Of a stretch of 64,000 nt of DNA, positions 1 to 9,449 are shown piece by piece. The notes below the pieces were generated by a model that worked only from the letters and a program-made list of their open reading frames with translations, did not search any database and was not told the DNA's origin. Every line of letters starts with the position of its first letter. The first letter of the stretch is position 1. The position numbers were made by a program, and so were the translations under genes. The stretch lies in NCBI GenBank assembly GCA_905221605.1, contig CAJNDS010000018.1, positions 1 through 64,000 of the forward strand, written 5' to 3'. The stretch is from Symbiodinium natans. Its lineage: Eukaryota > Sar > Dinophyceae > Suessiales > Symbiodiniaceae.

Positions 1-555
1 TGACAGCACTTAACTTATCTAATGTCTCTCCGCTCCTAAATTGCTGCACAGGCCCCACTGTCGAGCCCAGCACTCAGCCAGTCCTTGTGCATTGCTGAGA
101 TAAATGTCTGACCTTACACGCTGGCAAGACTCTGTGCTCAAAGAAGGTCCACTAGGTCTACAGCGCAAGGCGTCTAGGACCATGCCCCCGCGGAAAAGAC
201 AGTCGAAAGCTTCGACTCTGCCCTCGTTCGATCTCGCCTCCAACATCTGCACAGAAGCTGATAGGCTGCTGCCTTCGAACTATGTCCCCATCTCGCATAA
301 GAGAATGGACGAGATCAGAAACTACCGCTGGGAGAAGGGCCTCCGTGCTATATCAAGAAGCATGATGGCCCGTCAATCGACAAGGCCGGTCTCGAGCCAG
401 AGACAAGCGGATAAAGAAAGCAAGAGACTAGAAGAGCTGGGAATCAAAAAGCCTGGACTCACTGCAGAGGACTTAGCGGCCCTTCCTACCTCGGAAGTGT
501 ACAAGAATCTGTCTTCGCTATCCTTGATCTCGGTCGAAACTTCCCGACCGGCAGG

Positions 556-582
556 CTCCAGCGTGAGGTCGCCTCCGAGGAG
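556..582. repeat. Hairpin element H1
   Basis: Core GTGAGGTCGCCTCC at 563-576, flanked by a weak 4-bp stem (CTCC 556-559 / GGAG 579-582). It lies inside ORF1 close to the point where the coding frame changes. The weakest member of the family. Confidence 0.55.
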
Positions 583-1425
583 CGGACACAGGAAAGCGAA
601 AACAGATCCACCGATCCTCCTCATCTATGCTCCAGGCAGAGCACGCGAAGACCTTCAAGGTCGAGCCAACACGAGAGCACTCACCGCAACCCTATGCGGG
701 CCAAGGCGTGGGCAGGAAAGAAACCTGCAAGGAAGAGTCGGACTCCGACATACCACCCTGGGCGGACTCGAAGAAGTCGCGCTCATCTCAGTACACCGGT
801 GCAGGAGTTGGACAAAAGGAGGCCTTCGTCAGGCAGCCACCTCCACCTCCATCCCCTCCCGCAAGACAACCAGCTCCTGACCCAGGCCATCTTGAAGGCA
901 TCGCGCGCCTCACTTCCACAGAGGAGCTCCAGGTCGTCAATCTTACGCAAGCAGCTCCTCCTCCGCGCGAGTTCCTGAACTACCCGGTGCATCAAGGAGT
1001 GATAGTTCTTCCAGCAGCCACAGTTCAGGCTCGCGTGGCAAGCAAGAAGGAACAAGACAAGGGCAAGGCGGTCATTCACTCCTTCCCCTACTCCTACCCG
1101 CAGGAATTCCCTTTGGAATTGGACGTTCACGTGCAAGTTCGGAAATCGCAGGACGAGCAAGTCAGCATGGTTCTGAAGCTGAACCGCACAGCATCCATGA
1201 AGGGCGTCACCAGAGCTGTATACAACTTCAAGGGCGGGGAATTCTACTCGGTCTTCAAACTCTCAGTTGTTGCTCCCCATAAGAACAGGCCCAAGACGGA
1301 CTTCAGGCTCATGAGGCGGAACTTGACTTGGCACACGTTTTCCCAGAGATGGTCCCGACGGTGGCAAACGTCTTTGCTATCCAGCTCAGAGTGGCTTCCG
1401 CGGTCAATCCCCTGGAGTTTCCCAA

Positions 1426-1465
1426 GTCTCCCACGCCGAGTGAGGTCTCCTCCTGGCGGGGAGAC
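1426..1465. repeat. Hairpin element H2 inside ORF1
   Basis: Core GAGTGAGGTCTCCTCCTG within arms GTCTCCCACGCC (1426-1437) and GGCGGGGAGAC (1455-1465), complementary except for one extra base. It lies within coding sequence and keeps the local frame open. Confidence 0.85.
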
Positions 1466-2006
1466 TCGGGCCCGCCGAAGTATCTCCTCATTCAGCAAGC
1501 CTACGGCATCATGGTGGAAAAGGTCCAGCCGCTGGATAACCTCCCACCGCATCTACGCCCCAGCATGGACGAGTGCTACCTGCTGATTCTCCTAGTACTC
1601 AAATCGGCGCTCCTAGGATACTATGTACGAGACTGTGGTTGGTCCAACCTGGGCAGACGAATCTCGCCGGACTCCAGCACGGATCTGCCCTTCTTTCTTG
1701 CTCTCGACACGTCGGCCTGGCACAAACGCACGCCTCCGGCTCCTCAACAAGCCACAACTTCAACCGCAGATCATGTCCGAGGACTCTTCTCGACCCTAGA
1801 GTACCTGGCGGAGGACAAGCCGGCAATCCAGGCAGCCAAACAAGCCTTCACGCATCATCAGCGACAGGTCCCTCCTCTTGTCCAGCACTTCTTCTCCCTG
1901 CTCCGGACTCCGGTGGGCAAAGAAAAGGCAGAGAGAATCTTTAAGGACACGTCTCTGGCGCTCTCTGCTGATGTGTGGGACGCCTTCAGCTAACCTGCAC
2001 TATGCA

Positions 2007-2039
2007 GCCATTTCGTGTGAGGTCCCCTCCTGAAACGGC
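2007..2039. repeat. Hairpin element H3, after ORF1 stop
   Basis: Arms GCCATTTC (2007-2014) and GAAACGGC (2032-2039) pair at 7 of 8 positions around the core GTGAGGTCCCCTCCT. It begins 13 bases after the TAA of ORF1. Confidence 0.85.
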
Positions 2040-2293
2040 AAGCCGGGACAAGTGTCCGGCACAAGCACCCAAGCTACCTTTTCAACTCTCGCTACGGCAC
2101 AAAAACAAGCTGACTGGTTTTCTAGGCCGGCTCAATGCGCATTTAGCACAGCACGATGCCTGCGTGCTTCAAGACTAGCTCAGCTCAGGTCACGAGCTCA
2201 CAGGCTTGGCGCTCAGTCACCAACTCTGCTTTAGCCCACAAACGCAAGGCTGAAGCAACATCTGTGTATGTGACTCCAGTCATTTCCATCCAA

Positions 2294-2318
2294 TGTCGCG
2301 TGAGGTCTCCTCCTGACA
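2294..2318. repeat. Hairpin element H4, before phosphatase gene
   Basis: Core GTGAGGTCTCCTCCT with a short stem TGTC (2294-2297) / GACA (2315-2318). It lies 42 bases before the ATG at 2361. Confidence 0.7.
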
Positions 2319-2360
2319 GCCATTTCAGATAGGCAAATAGCCCTCTCTGCCCCCTGCGCC

Positions 2361-3268
2361 ATGGATCTGGCTGCTCCCTACATCAGGCTTCGAGGCCCGG
2401 AACACAGCGTTTGCCTTGAACGCAATGGCCTATTCAGAATGCAGGATCCGGAACCGCGGTGCAACTTCGAACCATCAATCACTGACAACAAAGCAATGGA
2501 CGACATCCACGCGCAGACCCAGGCCGCCTTCTACAATCGAGTACAATGGACGACGCAAGATCACAGACTGGCATCGGAATGGAGCGCCTTGATGGCCGAG
2601 CACCCGGATCATTCCTTCCCCAATTCAGTTGCCTACTGGCCAAAATGGGACTCCACGGTGGTGTTCCGTGATGACTACTGCACGCTGATGCTTGGCACCC
2701 AGCGCACTGCTCTCGACATACCTGAACTCAAAGCGCACCAGGTTGATATCATCGTGACTCTCAACGCATCATCGCGCTTCAGGGAGAGTTATGACACAGA
2801 TGCCGATTGGCAGTTCATGTACCAAATGGAGGGCATCTCCAACTTGCGCTACCATCTCTCGGACGTGCGCATCTCTCGGAACGATCAAGGCTTCCATGAT
2901 GTGGTGTCAAATCTTGCCAGGACCTGGATCAGGATGATCGACGAAATTGAGGGCCAGGAGTGCAGCCGCACCAACCGATGGTCATCCTGTTCCATTGTCT
3001 TGCGGGCATCAATCGCTCGACTTCCGCCCTCTGTGCCTACCTGATTGTTCGCTACCACCTCACTGCTCAACAAGCGATAGCGATTCTACTCTCGGCTAGG
3101 CCAGGTCAACGCTACTGGCAGGAAAGAGATCAATTCCCTCTCGCGCTACACTGGCTCTCCAGAGAATGCAAGAAGTCTGTTCTGGGGTACCTATGCATGG
3201 CCTGTGGAGACGCATTCAGACCGACACCAGACGATGACCCTCAGGACATGGACGACTTCGACGAGTGA
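2361..3268 (+). pseudogene. Dual-specificity protein phosphatase, split by a one-base frame shift
   Basis: The second half carries HCLAGINRS, matching the HCxxGxxRS signature loop of cysteine-based dual-specificity phosphatases, followed by the family's hydrophobic helix (TSALCAYLIVRYHLTAQQAI). The first half (2361 to about 2960) supplies the N-terminal core, with 'HQVDIIVTLNASS' as a likely strand before the active site and a plausible general-acid region near 'YHLSDVRIS'. The two halves lie in frames differing by one base. The second frame is open only from 2951, so the switch falls between 2951 and about 2975, just before the active-site strand 'MVILFHC'. No classical slippery heptamer is visible. 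The total would be about 302 residues. The TGA stop lies inside hairpin H5. Phosphatases of this class occur in cells and in large DNA viruses. The domain assignment is strong; whether the gene is functional is unknown. Confidence 0.8.
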
Positions 3269-3285
3269 GGTCCCCTCCTGTCGAA
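3257..3285. repeat. Hairpin element H5, overlapping phosphatase stop
   Basis: A perfect 6-bp stem TTCGAC (3257-3262) / GTCGAA (3280-3285) surrounds the core GAGTGAGGTCCCCTCCT. The gene's TGA stop is the TGA of the core. Confidence 0.9.
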
Positions 3286-3600
3286 CCCCACCTTTTCCTT
3301 ACGTTCTTTAGAGGCGACTGTACTGACAACGCAAATTTGTGCAGAAAACGCGTGTTACCCCTGATCATCTTCATCATGCATTAATCGCTTGCAACTGCCC
3401 TCTTCTGGCTTCTGCTCAGGTTTCGCCATGCCCCGCCTCACATCGAGGATTTCGCCTCAGCCTCAACCAGCTGAGGTCATCATGCCAAAGACACATTCAG
3501 AGCAGCTCTTTCTTCTCTACCTCAGAGCTCACAGCTCAAGCCATCGTTAGTAGCGGCCCTGAACGAGTGAGGTTCCCTCCTGTTCTACTGCTAACTGGCC
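3269..3600. other. Intergenic, phosphatase to proline-rich gene
   Basis: Apart from H5 at the left end and H6 near the right end I see no gene or other structured feature; the middle is mixed-sequence DNA with short pyrimidine-rich runs. Confidence 0.6.
3561..3585. repeat. Hairpin element H6, before proline-rich gene
   Basis: Core GAGTGAGGTTCCCTCCT with a 4-bp stem GAAC (3561-3564) / GTTC (3582-3585). It ends 15 bases before the ATG at 3601. Confidence 0.75.
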
Positions 3601-4332
3601 ATGTCAGCGCCGGAGGAAGGCAATTCACATCGAGAACCCCGACACAGCGAAGACAAGCCCTCCAAGAGACGACATCCTCACGCCAAGAGGCATCAGGCGG
3701 ACTCAGACTCCCGTCTGATCACGGAGGCTGACCTGGACTCTGAGGCTTCTTCCCTTCAGGATGATGACGACCTAGTGGAATCCCTGTCAAGGAGCTCCTC
3801 AAGACGGACAGCCTCTTCCCGGAACCAGCCCGCCCAACTGGCCCCAGGAGGCCCGCCTCCGCCCACTCCCATAACAACCAAGGCACTCTCGCCGGCGAAC
3901 CAGGCTCAAACCGTACCCAAAGCCACCCAGCAGGCCTACCAGCCGTCGGGCCCCCCTCCCCCGACTCCGGTTCACCAGCCTTTCCAAGCGCAGGACTACT
4001 CAGGCCATAGCTCCCCTCCCATGACGGAAGGTGCTCCCAGAACCACGGCACGTCCCTCCTCGACAAGTGGCACTTCAACGTCGGGGGCCTCAATGTCTCC
4101 CCCAGCCGCAGCTCATCCTCATCCCGCGCAAGAAGCTGCAACGCTAGTGGGCACTTGGATCATCACTCCTGGACCGATTGTCTCCCTTGCTCCTAACCCC
4201 TTCAGCCCGTGGTCCCCCCCAGCGCGCACCTCGGTACTGTCTGCCACAGGAAGCCCACTTCCTCCGGGCACAGTCCAGACCTGGATAATTACCGAAGGCC
4301 CCCTTGTCCCAAGACGAGATCCGCAGGAGTGA
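3601..4332 (+). CDS. Proline/serine-rich low-complexity protein
   Basis: 243 residues, not recognised. The N-terminus is highly charged (KPSKRRHPHAKRHQ, then acidic LITEADLDSEASS and DDDDLVES). It is followed by a Ser/Arg stretch (SLSRSSSRRTASSR) and a long disordered Pro/Thr/Ser region with two copies of GPPPPTP (near residues 81 and 117). Near the C-terminus TWIITPGPIVSLAP and TWIITEGPLVPRR form an internal repeat at about residues 182 and 230. No signal peptide or membrane segment is seen. The ATG at 3601 follows hairpin H6 and the stop is followed 24 bases later by H7. An interaction scaffold or phosphoprotein-like role would fit the composition but is inference only. Confidence 0.7.
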   Translation: MSAPEEGNSHREPRHSEDKPSKRRHPHAKRHQADSDSRLITEADLDSEASSLQDDDDLVESLSRSSSRRTASSRNQPAQLAPGGPPPPTPITTKALSPANQAQTVPKATQQAYQPSGPPPPTPVHQPFQAQDYSGHSSPPMTEGAPRTTARPSSTSGTSTSGASMSPPAAAHPHPAQEAATLVGTWIITPGPIVSLAPNPFSPWSPPARTSVLSATGSPLPPGTVQTWIITEGPLVPRRDPQE

Positions 4333-4355
4333 GGCATGCACAGAGCTCAATTTTG

Positions 4356-4395
4356 GCACTCCCTGCGAGTGAGGTCACCTCCTGCTAGGGAGTGC
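4356..4395. repeat. Hairpin element H7, after proline-rich gene
   Basis: A perfect 9-bp stem GCACTCCCT (4356-4364) / AGGGAGTGC (4387-4395) surrounds the core GAGTGAGGTCACCTCCT. The inner GAGGTCACCTC is itself a palindrome. The strongest stem of the family. Confidence 0.92.
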
Positions 4396-4670
4396 ATGTG
4401 TCACTGCTTACACCTTTTCAACCCAGCAGTATCTCAGAAACGAAATCCAGCCGCGCATCACACTGCTACCGCTGCCTAGACTTAGTCCTCGACGTGCCAC
4501 ACCGAAGCCATGCTCTATGCACCGACAAGCCAAGGTGGGACGCTCTACCACAGACAAAGCCGGCTCCTCACTCTTAGTCTTCCTCTGCAGCACAAACTGC
4601 CGTAGCACAATCCAGCTGATTCGAGTTGCCAAGAACTGATAGCTTTCACCAACCCTCTCTCCAGGCTCAA

Positions 4671-4702
4671 AGGCAGAAAAGCGAGGTCACCTCCTGCTGC
4701 CT
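4671..4702. repeat. Hairpin element H8, before paralogue 1
   Basis: A perfect 6-bp stem AGGCAG (4671-4676) / CTGCCT (4697-4702) around the core GCGAGGTCACCTCCTG. It ends 25 bases before the ATG at 4728. Confidence 0.85.
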
Positions 4703-4727
4703 AGCCCCCCCTCTCAAACCCTGCGTC

Positions 4728-5969
4728 ATGTTGCATACATGCCCGTTGCTCCCGCTACGACCAGACTCATCGACGATGCCAATGAAGTCCAAGCTCGCCG
4801 CGCTGAACCTCTTCTGCAAGGCAATGCTGTACACAGGCAAGAGAACCAGTGATCCGGATGCAAACCTCTACCTCTCGGATGAGGCCAAGGGACTTGCTCG
4901 ACGTGAGAACTGTATGCTGGCTCCAACCCTGAGACTGGCAGCACGCAGCTACAACTGGATTCGACTTCTCTCCCAATCAGCTCAGCCTAATCTTCCCTTG
5001 CTGGCCGAAGCTGAGATGGCATCCCTATTATCACCCACGGAGCCTCCCCCTCATCTCAAGCACTACGAGGCGGAACGGAGCTCACTTACCTTGCAGATGA
5101 TACTCGAAACGGTGCATATCTACACTGAAGAGGAGACCATGGAGCCGGACGACTTCAAGCTAGCCGCCCTTATCATTTCCCAGACTCTGTACAATCTGGG
5201 AATGGGCGGGCAAACCGTCAGGGACATTGTCAATGGCGCTGCCCAGCATCTGCGCTGGATCTTACCCAGTGACTCCACACGAGCTCTGAACGGAATACAC
5301 CTTTGTCTCTTCCCTTCGGATATCTCGCCGTGGCCGCGAGAGGCAGACACCAATCCACATACTCAAAGTGACGAACATGCATTGGGCATCCTCGACGCAG
5401 AAATTCACATGCTACAGCGAGCGTCCAAGATTTACCGGACCATGGCCATGGTCGACTTCATGGTCGCCCGAGCAAGAGGAGCACGAGTGCCAGACGAAGT
5501 CTGCCCCAGCGAACCCTGGGACGTCCTGCGACAGGATCAAGCCATGGCACTCCTTTCATATGCGGAGCACTTGACGGAACTCCATGCTCTCCTGACCACT
5601 GATGCGTACCAAAAGATGCGTACAGACCTCCGCCTGGGCAGAACCTGGCTATCGCGACCCATCACAGCATCCGAACTGGCCTCGCTTGAAGCAATATGGC
5701 ACAATACCACGATACCAGAGAGTTTTGCCAAGCTACACCTCACTCTCCAGCTCAAAGGGCAAATTGCTGCACACCTTCCGGAAGACTCCAGAGCACAGGA
5801 CAGACTACTTACCATACTCTCTCCCCTGGAGAATGACGTCCTGGACCAGGCCTTCCCCTGGATTCTGGCCTTTAAGATGCTCACGCCTGAGCGCAGGATG
5901 ATATTCCGATATGCTCTTCTTACGGCAGCGGGCCCCTCGGCAACAGCGCCGGTTACGCAGACCGAGTGA
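4728..5969 (+). CDS. Unknown protein, paralogue 1 of a four-member family
   Basis: About 413 residues from the first ATG after hairpin H8 (4728); ATGs at 4776 and 4782 are alternatives. It is the most divergent of four tandem paralogues. Shared landmarks are the middle segment 'LDAEIHMLQRASKIYR' (compare 'LDLQYFDLQALRRASTVYR' in paralogue 4) and the C-terminal block 'ILSPLENDVLDQAFPWILAFKMLT' (compare 'QIINPLYDDIYEEHKPYAIVFKMLT'). It lacks the KRKHEE basic motif of the others. Mostly alpha-helical by eye, with no membrane segment or recognised catalytic motif. The stop TGA lies inside hairpin H9. Function unknown; the shared architecture suggests a structural or nucleic-acid-associated role, which is inference. 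Confidence 0.7.
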   Translation: MLHTCPLLPLRPDSSTMPMKSKLAALNLFCKAMLYTGKRTSDPDANLYLSDEAKGLARRENCMLAPTLRLAARSYNWIRLLSQSAQPNLPLLAEAEMASLLSPTEPPPHLKHYEAERSSLTLQMILETVHIYTEEETMEPDDFKLAALIISQTLYNLGMGGQTVRDIVNGAAQHLRWILPSDSTRALNGIHLCLFPSDISPWPREADTNPHTQSDEHALGILDAEIHMLQRASKIYRTMAMVDFMVARARGARVPDEVCPSEPWDVLRQDQAMALLSYAEHLTELHALLTTDAYQKMRTDLRLGRTWLSRPITASELASLEAIWHNTTIPESFAKLHLTLQLKGQIAAHLPEDSRAQDRLLTILSPLENDVLDQAFPWILAFKMLTPERRMIFRYALLTAAGPSATAPVTQTE

Positions 5970-5984
5970 GGTCCCCTCCTGGTC
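5960..5984. repeat. Hairpin element H9, overlapping paralogue 1 stop
   Basis: Stem GACC (5960-5963) / GGTC (5981-5984) around the core GAGTGAGGTCCCCTCCT. Outer bases GCA/AGC pair partly. The TGA of the core is the gene's stop codon. Confidence 0.8.
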
Positions 5985-6369
5985 AGCTACTTAACAAACC
6001 TAGTCAACTTCTTTCTCACAAGAAGATCGATGACGCCTGCTGCTAACAGACAAAGGAGAATTATTCCCGCTACTCTGCGCCTCTCCCAAACACAAATCTA
6101 GACACCCCTCTCCCTCTCCGAGCAGAGCCTCAGGTCCTTAACCAGAAAGAGGGAAACACGCACCAGCGCCAGCGCCTCAGCTCTGCCCACCTTCAGCTTG
6201 AACTCTGCTGCGCAACCCTACCCCTGCAGCTTAGCCCGAGAGAGGCCTTCCTTGAATTTCACCTCCTGGTTCCTTACCTTCGGCCTAAAAGCACCAAGGC
6301 AGCTGTGTTTGCTCCGGCTAACATCAGAGCCTTCATACGAGTGAGGTCCCCTCCTGTATGAGCCTGACC
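5970..6369. other. Intergenic, paralogue 1 to paralogue 2
   Basis: 400 bases, pyrimidine-rich in places, with H9 at the left end and H10 at the right end. No gene is supported between them. Confidence 0.6.
6333..6361. repeat. Hairpin element H10, before paralogue 2
   Basis: A perfect 6-bp stem TCATAC (6333-6338) / GTATGA (6356-6361) around GAGTGAGGTCCCCTCCT. The right arm contains an ATG in frame with paralogue 2, four codons before the probable start. Confidence 0.9.
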
Positions 6370-7650
6370 ATGGAGGCCCTCCCTCCAGTACTGAGTAGGG
6401 ATAAAACCATGGAGGTGCTTCTGGAATCCCTTTTCCTCCCGCTTCCGGTTTACCCTGCATCCTCCCTGGGAGACCACGAGGCCAGCACTATACAAATGGC
6501 ATCTACACGCATCCCGGCAGAAGACGCCCTCCGGCACTCGGACCGTCAGATACGCATAGCTTCCCGCACCTGCAGCTTCATGAAACTGCTCACGGAGAAG
6601 ATCAACTGGAGACTGGGCGACCTTCGACTCTACCTCCCCAAGACTGCCGCTCGACAGCTAGCAGCCAAACGTAAGCACGAGGAAATGATGCTCCACGAGC
6701 CTCAGGAGAACACTCTGACCTACATTCGGCGGCGTCAGCTCATCTTCATATCTCAGGCGATCAGAGACTACACAAATGATGGCCCAGGCCAAAACTCTTT
6801 TCAGATCGAAGATGCGGAGAATACCGCACTTCGAATTTGGACGTACCTAACCCGCCACTTTGCCAAAGGAGAGATCAACTTTATGATAGACACCGCCTTG
6901 TCGCATCTCCACCTCCTGATGAAGTCGGCGACACCATGTCTGATGTCAAGCATGGAGCAGTCGCAGCCGTCCATGGCTCCGGGACAAGGTCAGAGTTAGT
7001 TTCCCCCACATCTAGGCCTACCCGAAGACAAACACTTGGATCTCCAATACTTCGACTTTCAGGCACTCAGGCGCGCGTCGACGATATACCGAGTACAGCA
7101 GCTTCTCAAGATATCTCACTCAACCCAGGGCGGTGAGTCGCCCATCACCAATGGCTGGCGCTTCCAGCAACAAGCGCAACACCTCGACTCATTGCCCTAT
7201 GACAAGCATCTCCAGGCCTTGCTGCCACACCTCCCGGACTACCAGGACCAACTCCGAGAGAACCTGGTGTTGTACAGGAAATGGCTCCTACGAGACATCA
7301 CTGAAGAGGAGACGGCCTGGGCCCGTGACACACTTTTAGAGTCGGCAGTCTCGAGAGGAGAACTCCGCGAACTTTTCGAGCATGCTCTCCTTAAGCAGGT
7401 AAACCATACACTTCAGGCCAGTGCTGAGTCTCCTCACCGCGTTGATTCTACTCCGAACTTCCAAAATAGCATGGCTCTTCGCTTCTACCAAATCATCAAT
7501 CCTTTACATGACGACGTCTACGAGGAGTACAAGCCGTTTGCGATCGTCTATAAGATGCTCACTCCCCCGAACCGCCAACGGGCTCGATCACTTCATCGTA
7601 CTTTGTCGCACGAGAGGCACCAGTCCTTCCTTCGTCTTTTTGAACCCTAG
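6370..7650 (+). pseudogene. Unknown protein, paralogue 2, with in-frame TAG replacing a conserved tyrosine
   Basis: The start ATG at 6370 (MEALPPVLSR) aligns with the start of paralogue 4 (MADLHPVLSR). The frame is the same before and after a single TAG at 6997-6999. At this point paralogue 4 reads GSDYFPVNL and this gene reads GQS*FPPHL, so the stop replaces Tyr (TAC or TAT to TAG). Everything downstream remains open and well conserved to the TAG at 7648-7650. Landmarks are EVLLESLFLPLPVYP near the N-terminus, AAKRKHEEMM (basic, possibly nuclear targeting), WTYLTRHF, YDKHLQALLPHLPDYQDQ and FYQIINPLHDDVYEEYKPF. It is very close to paralogue 4, so it is a recent duplicate. Either a fresh nonsense mutation or stop-codon readthrough is possible. 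Confidence 0.7.
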
Positions 7651-7660
7651 CCTGCTAGCA

Positions 7661-7691
7661 ACTTTGCTTGTGAGGTCACCTCCTGCAAAGT
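7661..7691. repeat. Hairpin element H11, after paralogue 2
   Basis: A perfect 7-bp stem ACTTTGC (7661-7667) / GCAAAGT (7685-7691) around TTGTGAGGTCACCTCCT. Confidence 0.9.
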
Positions 7692-7973
7692 AGAGCACCA
7701 GGTTAGCAACGTCTCTGTCTAACTAGGACACCAGCAGCCTTTAGCAAGCCAAGATAAAGCAGCGGAAAAGTCTCCATCTCCAACTGCAGCACAGTCCCTT
7801 CTCACTAAGATCACAGCGGCATTCTCCGGCAATGAGGTCTTTCTGCGGATAGTTGGAGCCTGCTGCAGAGCCAATGCCTCAGCCTTGGCTGATTCACCTA
7901 GTAACACATTCAAGTCTGCAGCTTTCTGCTTTCATTGAAGCTTGCCACAGCCGGGCTCAGCCTCTCCACACAG

Positions 7974-8000
7974 GCTGGCCACGTGAGGTCTCCATCCAGC
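7974..8000. repeat. Hairpin element H12, before paralogue 3
   Basis: Stem GCTGG (7974-7978) / CCAGC (7996-8000) around the variant core CGTGAGGTCTCCAT. It ends 13 bases before the ATG at 8014. Confidence 0.75.
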
Positions 8001-8013
8001 TAGCAAACAAGCC

Positions 8014-9252
8014 ATGCCTTCACCGTCTCGCGAGATTCTGCTCGAGATTCTCCTGAAGTCGCTCCACGTCCCACTGACCATCTACCTACCCGACGGCATC
8101 AGTGAGCACATGGCCACATCAGCCTCAGCAACAACTCATCTTGCCCCGAGGAGGCTCCTCTTCACTACAGAAGACCTTGAACGCACGGCAGAACGAAGCA
8201 TGCGAGTAGCATCACGTCTCTGCAGCTTCATATGTCACTTGGATCGGTACCTGGCTTGGCGCGAGGGCAGACACACAGCCCTGCCCCTAGAGGCTAGCCC
8301 ACGTATCTTGGCAGGTAAGCGCAAGCACATTGACGACGAGCAGCCTTCGACGCACCTACCCCGGAGTATGGGGCCCCTCCAGCGCCAGCAAATCATGTAC
8401 CTCACCCTCATGATCCACAACTACACAAAAGACGGCGAAGGCTCGCCGTCCTTGAGCACGTCTGAAGCTGATCAGGCTGGTGCTTTAACCTGGCATTATC
8501 TTACCGGGAAGCTCTCGCAATCAGAGCTGAATGCCATTCTGCTCCGCACTTTGGAGCAAGCCAAGGTCATTCTGAGGTCTGAATTCACTCCAGCACATCA
8601 ACGGAACCTACTCCAGCTGCATCCCCAAACGACGGCGGAGACCTGGCAAGGCCAAGCATATTTCCCCCTAGGCCTCCGGCTTCAAGACCCACATCAGCTT
8701 GATCTTGAAGCATATGATTTCAGAACGCTCAAAAGAGCATCACTTCAGCTTCGCCTACTACAACAACTGCGGACTATTACGGCCTCCACACCTACATCGG
8801 CCAGCGACCAGATCCGAGATGGCTGGGATTTCCTTGAACAAGACCGTGATCTCTCAAAGCTTGACTACGAGGACTACCACACCAAATTGGTTTCAATGAT
8901 CCCGCACTATCAGGAGACACTCCGAGAGATCCTGACACTGTATCGCCTATGGCTGTCCACCCCTCTGTCCGATGAGGACTTCCATTGGGTGCGCAACCTG
9001 GTAGCGAATCAGCTACTACCTAGAGATACTCTGCATCGCTACTTCGCTGACAGTCTCTGGCAACAAATACGACACAGATATGGAGGAGACCAAGGAGATT
9101 ACGAGCAGGCCCAAGGAGTCATCACAATTCTTTCCCCGCTCCACGACCAGGTCTATGATGACTATAAGAACTTTGCTGTGGCGCTGACACTGCTCCTCGT
9201 TCGACATCGTCAACGTCTGAAACAGACGCTAGACGACAAAATTCGGGGCTAG
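8014..9252 (+). CDS. Unknown protein, paralogue 3 of the family
   Basis: 412 residues, uninterrupted, starting at the first ATG after hairpin H12. Intermediate in divergence. It shares with paralogues 2 and 4 the N-terminal 'LLEILLKSLHVPLTIYLP', the stretch 'RVASRLCSFI', a basic AGKRKHIDDE motif, 'GQAYFPLGLRLQDPHQLDLEAYDFRTLKRAS' (conserved Tyr present), 'YRLWLSTPLSDEDFHWV' and 'ITILSPLHDQVYDDYKNFAVAL'. No membrane segment, signal peptide or known catalytic motif is seen. The TAG stop is followed by hairpin H13 about 26 bases later. Role unknown; the basic motif could direct it to the nucleus (inference). Confidence 0.75.
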   Translation: MPSPSREILLEILLKSLHVPLTIYLPDGISEHMATSASATTHLAPRRLLFTTEDLERTAERSMRVASRLCSFICHLDRYLAWREGRHTALPLEASPRILAGKRKHIDDEQPSTHLPRSMGPLQRQQIMYLTLMIHNYTKDGEGSPSLSTSEADQAGALTWHYLTGKLSQSELNAILLRTLEQAKVILRSEFTPAHQRNLLQLHPQTTAETWQGQAYFPLGLRLQDPHQLDLEAYDFRTLKRASLQLRLLQQLRTITASTPTSASDQIRDGWDFLEQDRDLSKLDYEDYHTKLVSMIPHYQETLREILTLYRLWLSTPLSDEDFHWVRNLVANQLLPRDTLHRYFADSLWQQIRHRYGGDQGDYEQAQGVITILSPLHDQVYDDYKNFAVALTLLLVRHRQRLKQTLDDKIRG

Positions 9253-9278
9253 GGACCATCCGAGCACCACAGACTTCC

Positions 9279-9303
9279 AAACGAGTGAGGTCCCCTCCTG
9301 TTC
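9279..9303. repeat. Hairpin element H13, after paralogue 3
   Basis: Perfect family core GAGTGAGGTCCCCTCCTG, but only a 3-4 bp stem (AAAC 9279-9282 / GTTC 9300-9303, last pair unmatched). Confidence 0.7.
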
Positions 9304-9403
9304 GCTGCACTATCTTCCCAAATTGCGGGGAAAAAGCCTGTAGCTCCAATCTTTCCACGTCAAGCCTCACAAGCACAGCTCTTCTCGCAAAGTTTTCCCT
9401 CAG

Positions 9404-9435
9404 GTTCGCACGAGTGAGGTCCCCTCCTGGCGAAC
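9404..9435. repeat. Hairpin element H14, before paralogue 4
   Basis: A perfect 6-bp stem GTTCGC (9404-9409) / GCGAAC (9430-9435) around ACGAGTGAGGTCCCCTCCTG. It ends 14 bases before the ATG at 9450. Confidence 0.92.
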
Positions 9436-9449
9436 TTCCACCTAGGCCC

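Larger units (their letters stand above)
182..1993 (+). pseudogene. ORF1 of the hairpin-bracketed cluster, reading frame broken twice
   Basis: I do not recognise this protein. A basic N-terminus (MPPRKRQSK, ATG at 182; an in-frame ATG also lies at 104) leads into a charged region. Coding then appears to move to another frame between about 565 and 627, where a hairpin element lies (core 563-576). The second part has a proline tract (seven P within 'PPPPPSPPARQP') and runs to about 1310. There a second one-base shift leads into a frame reading HEAELDLAHVFPEM and ending in TAA at 1991-1993. A second hairpin (1426-1465) is read through in frame in the last part. Composition stays coding-like across both shifts, so one gene broken by small indels is the simplest reading; frameshifting or sequencing error are alternatives. 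A further hairpin follows the stop by about 15 bases. Function unknown. Confidence 0.5.
1994..2360. other. Intergenic, ORF1 to phosphatase
   Basis: No gene is supported here. It contains hairpin H3 just after the ORF1 stop and H4 about 40 bases before the phosphatase start; the middle shows no other structure I can name. Confidence 0.6.
4333..4727. other. Intergenic, proline-rich gene to paralogue 1
   Basis: Holds hairpins H7 (just after the stop) and H8 (25 bases before the next ATG). Nothing else is supported. Confidence 0.6.
7651..8013. other. Intergenic, paralogue 2 to paralogue 3
   Basis: Contains H11 ten bases after the paralogue 2 stop and H12 just before paralogue 3. Nothing else is supported. 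Confidence 0.6.

Noticed and set aside
2940-2980. Programmed -1 frameshift site in the phosphatase
   Set aside because: No slippery heptamer or obvious downstream pseudoknot was found at the overlap; an indel is simpler.
9285-9449. N-terminal extension of paralogue 4
   Set aside because: The open frame upstream of 9,450 only reads through two hairpin elements (each encoding VRSPP or MRSPP) and has no counterpart in the other paralogues.
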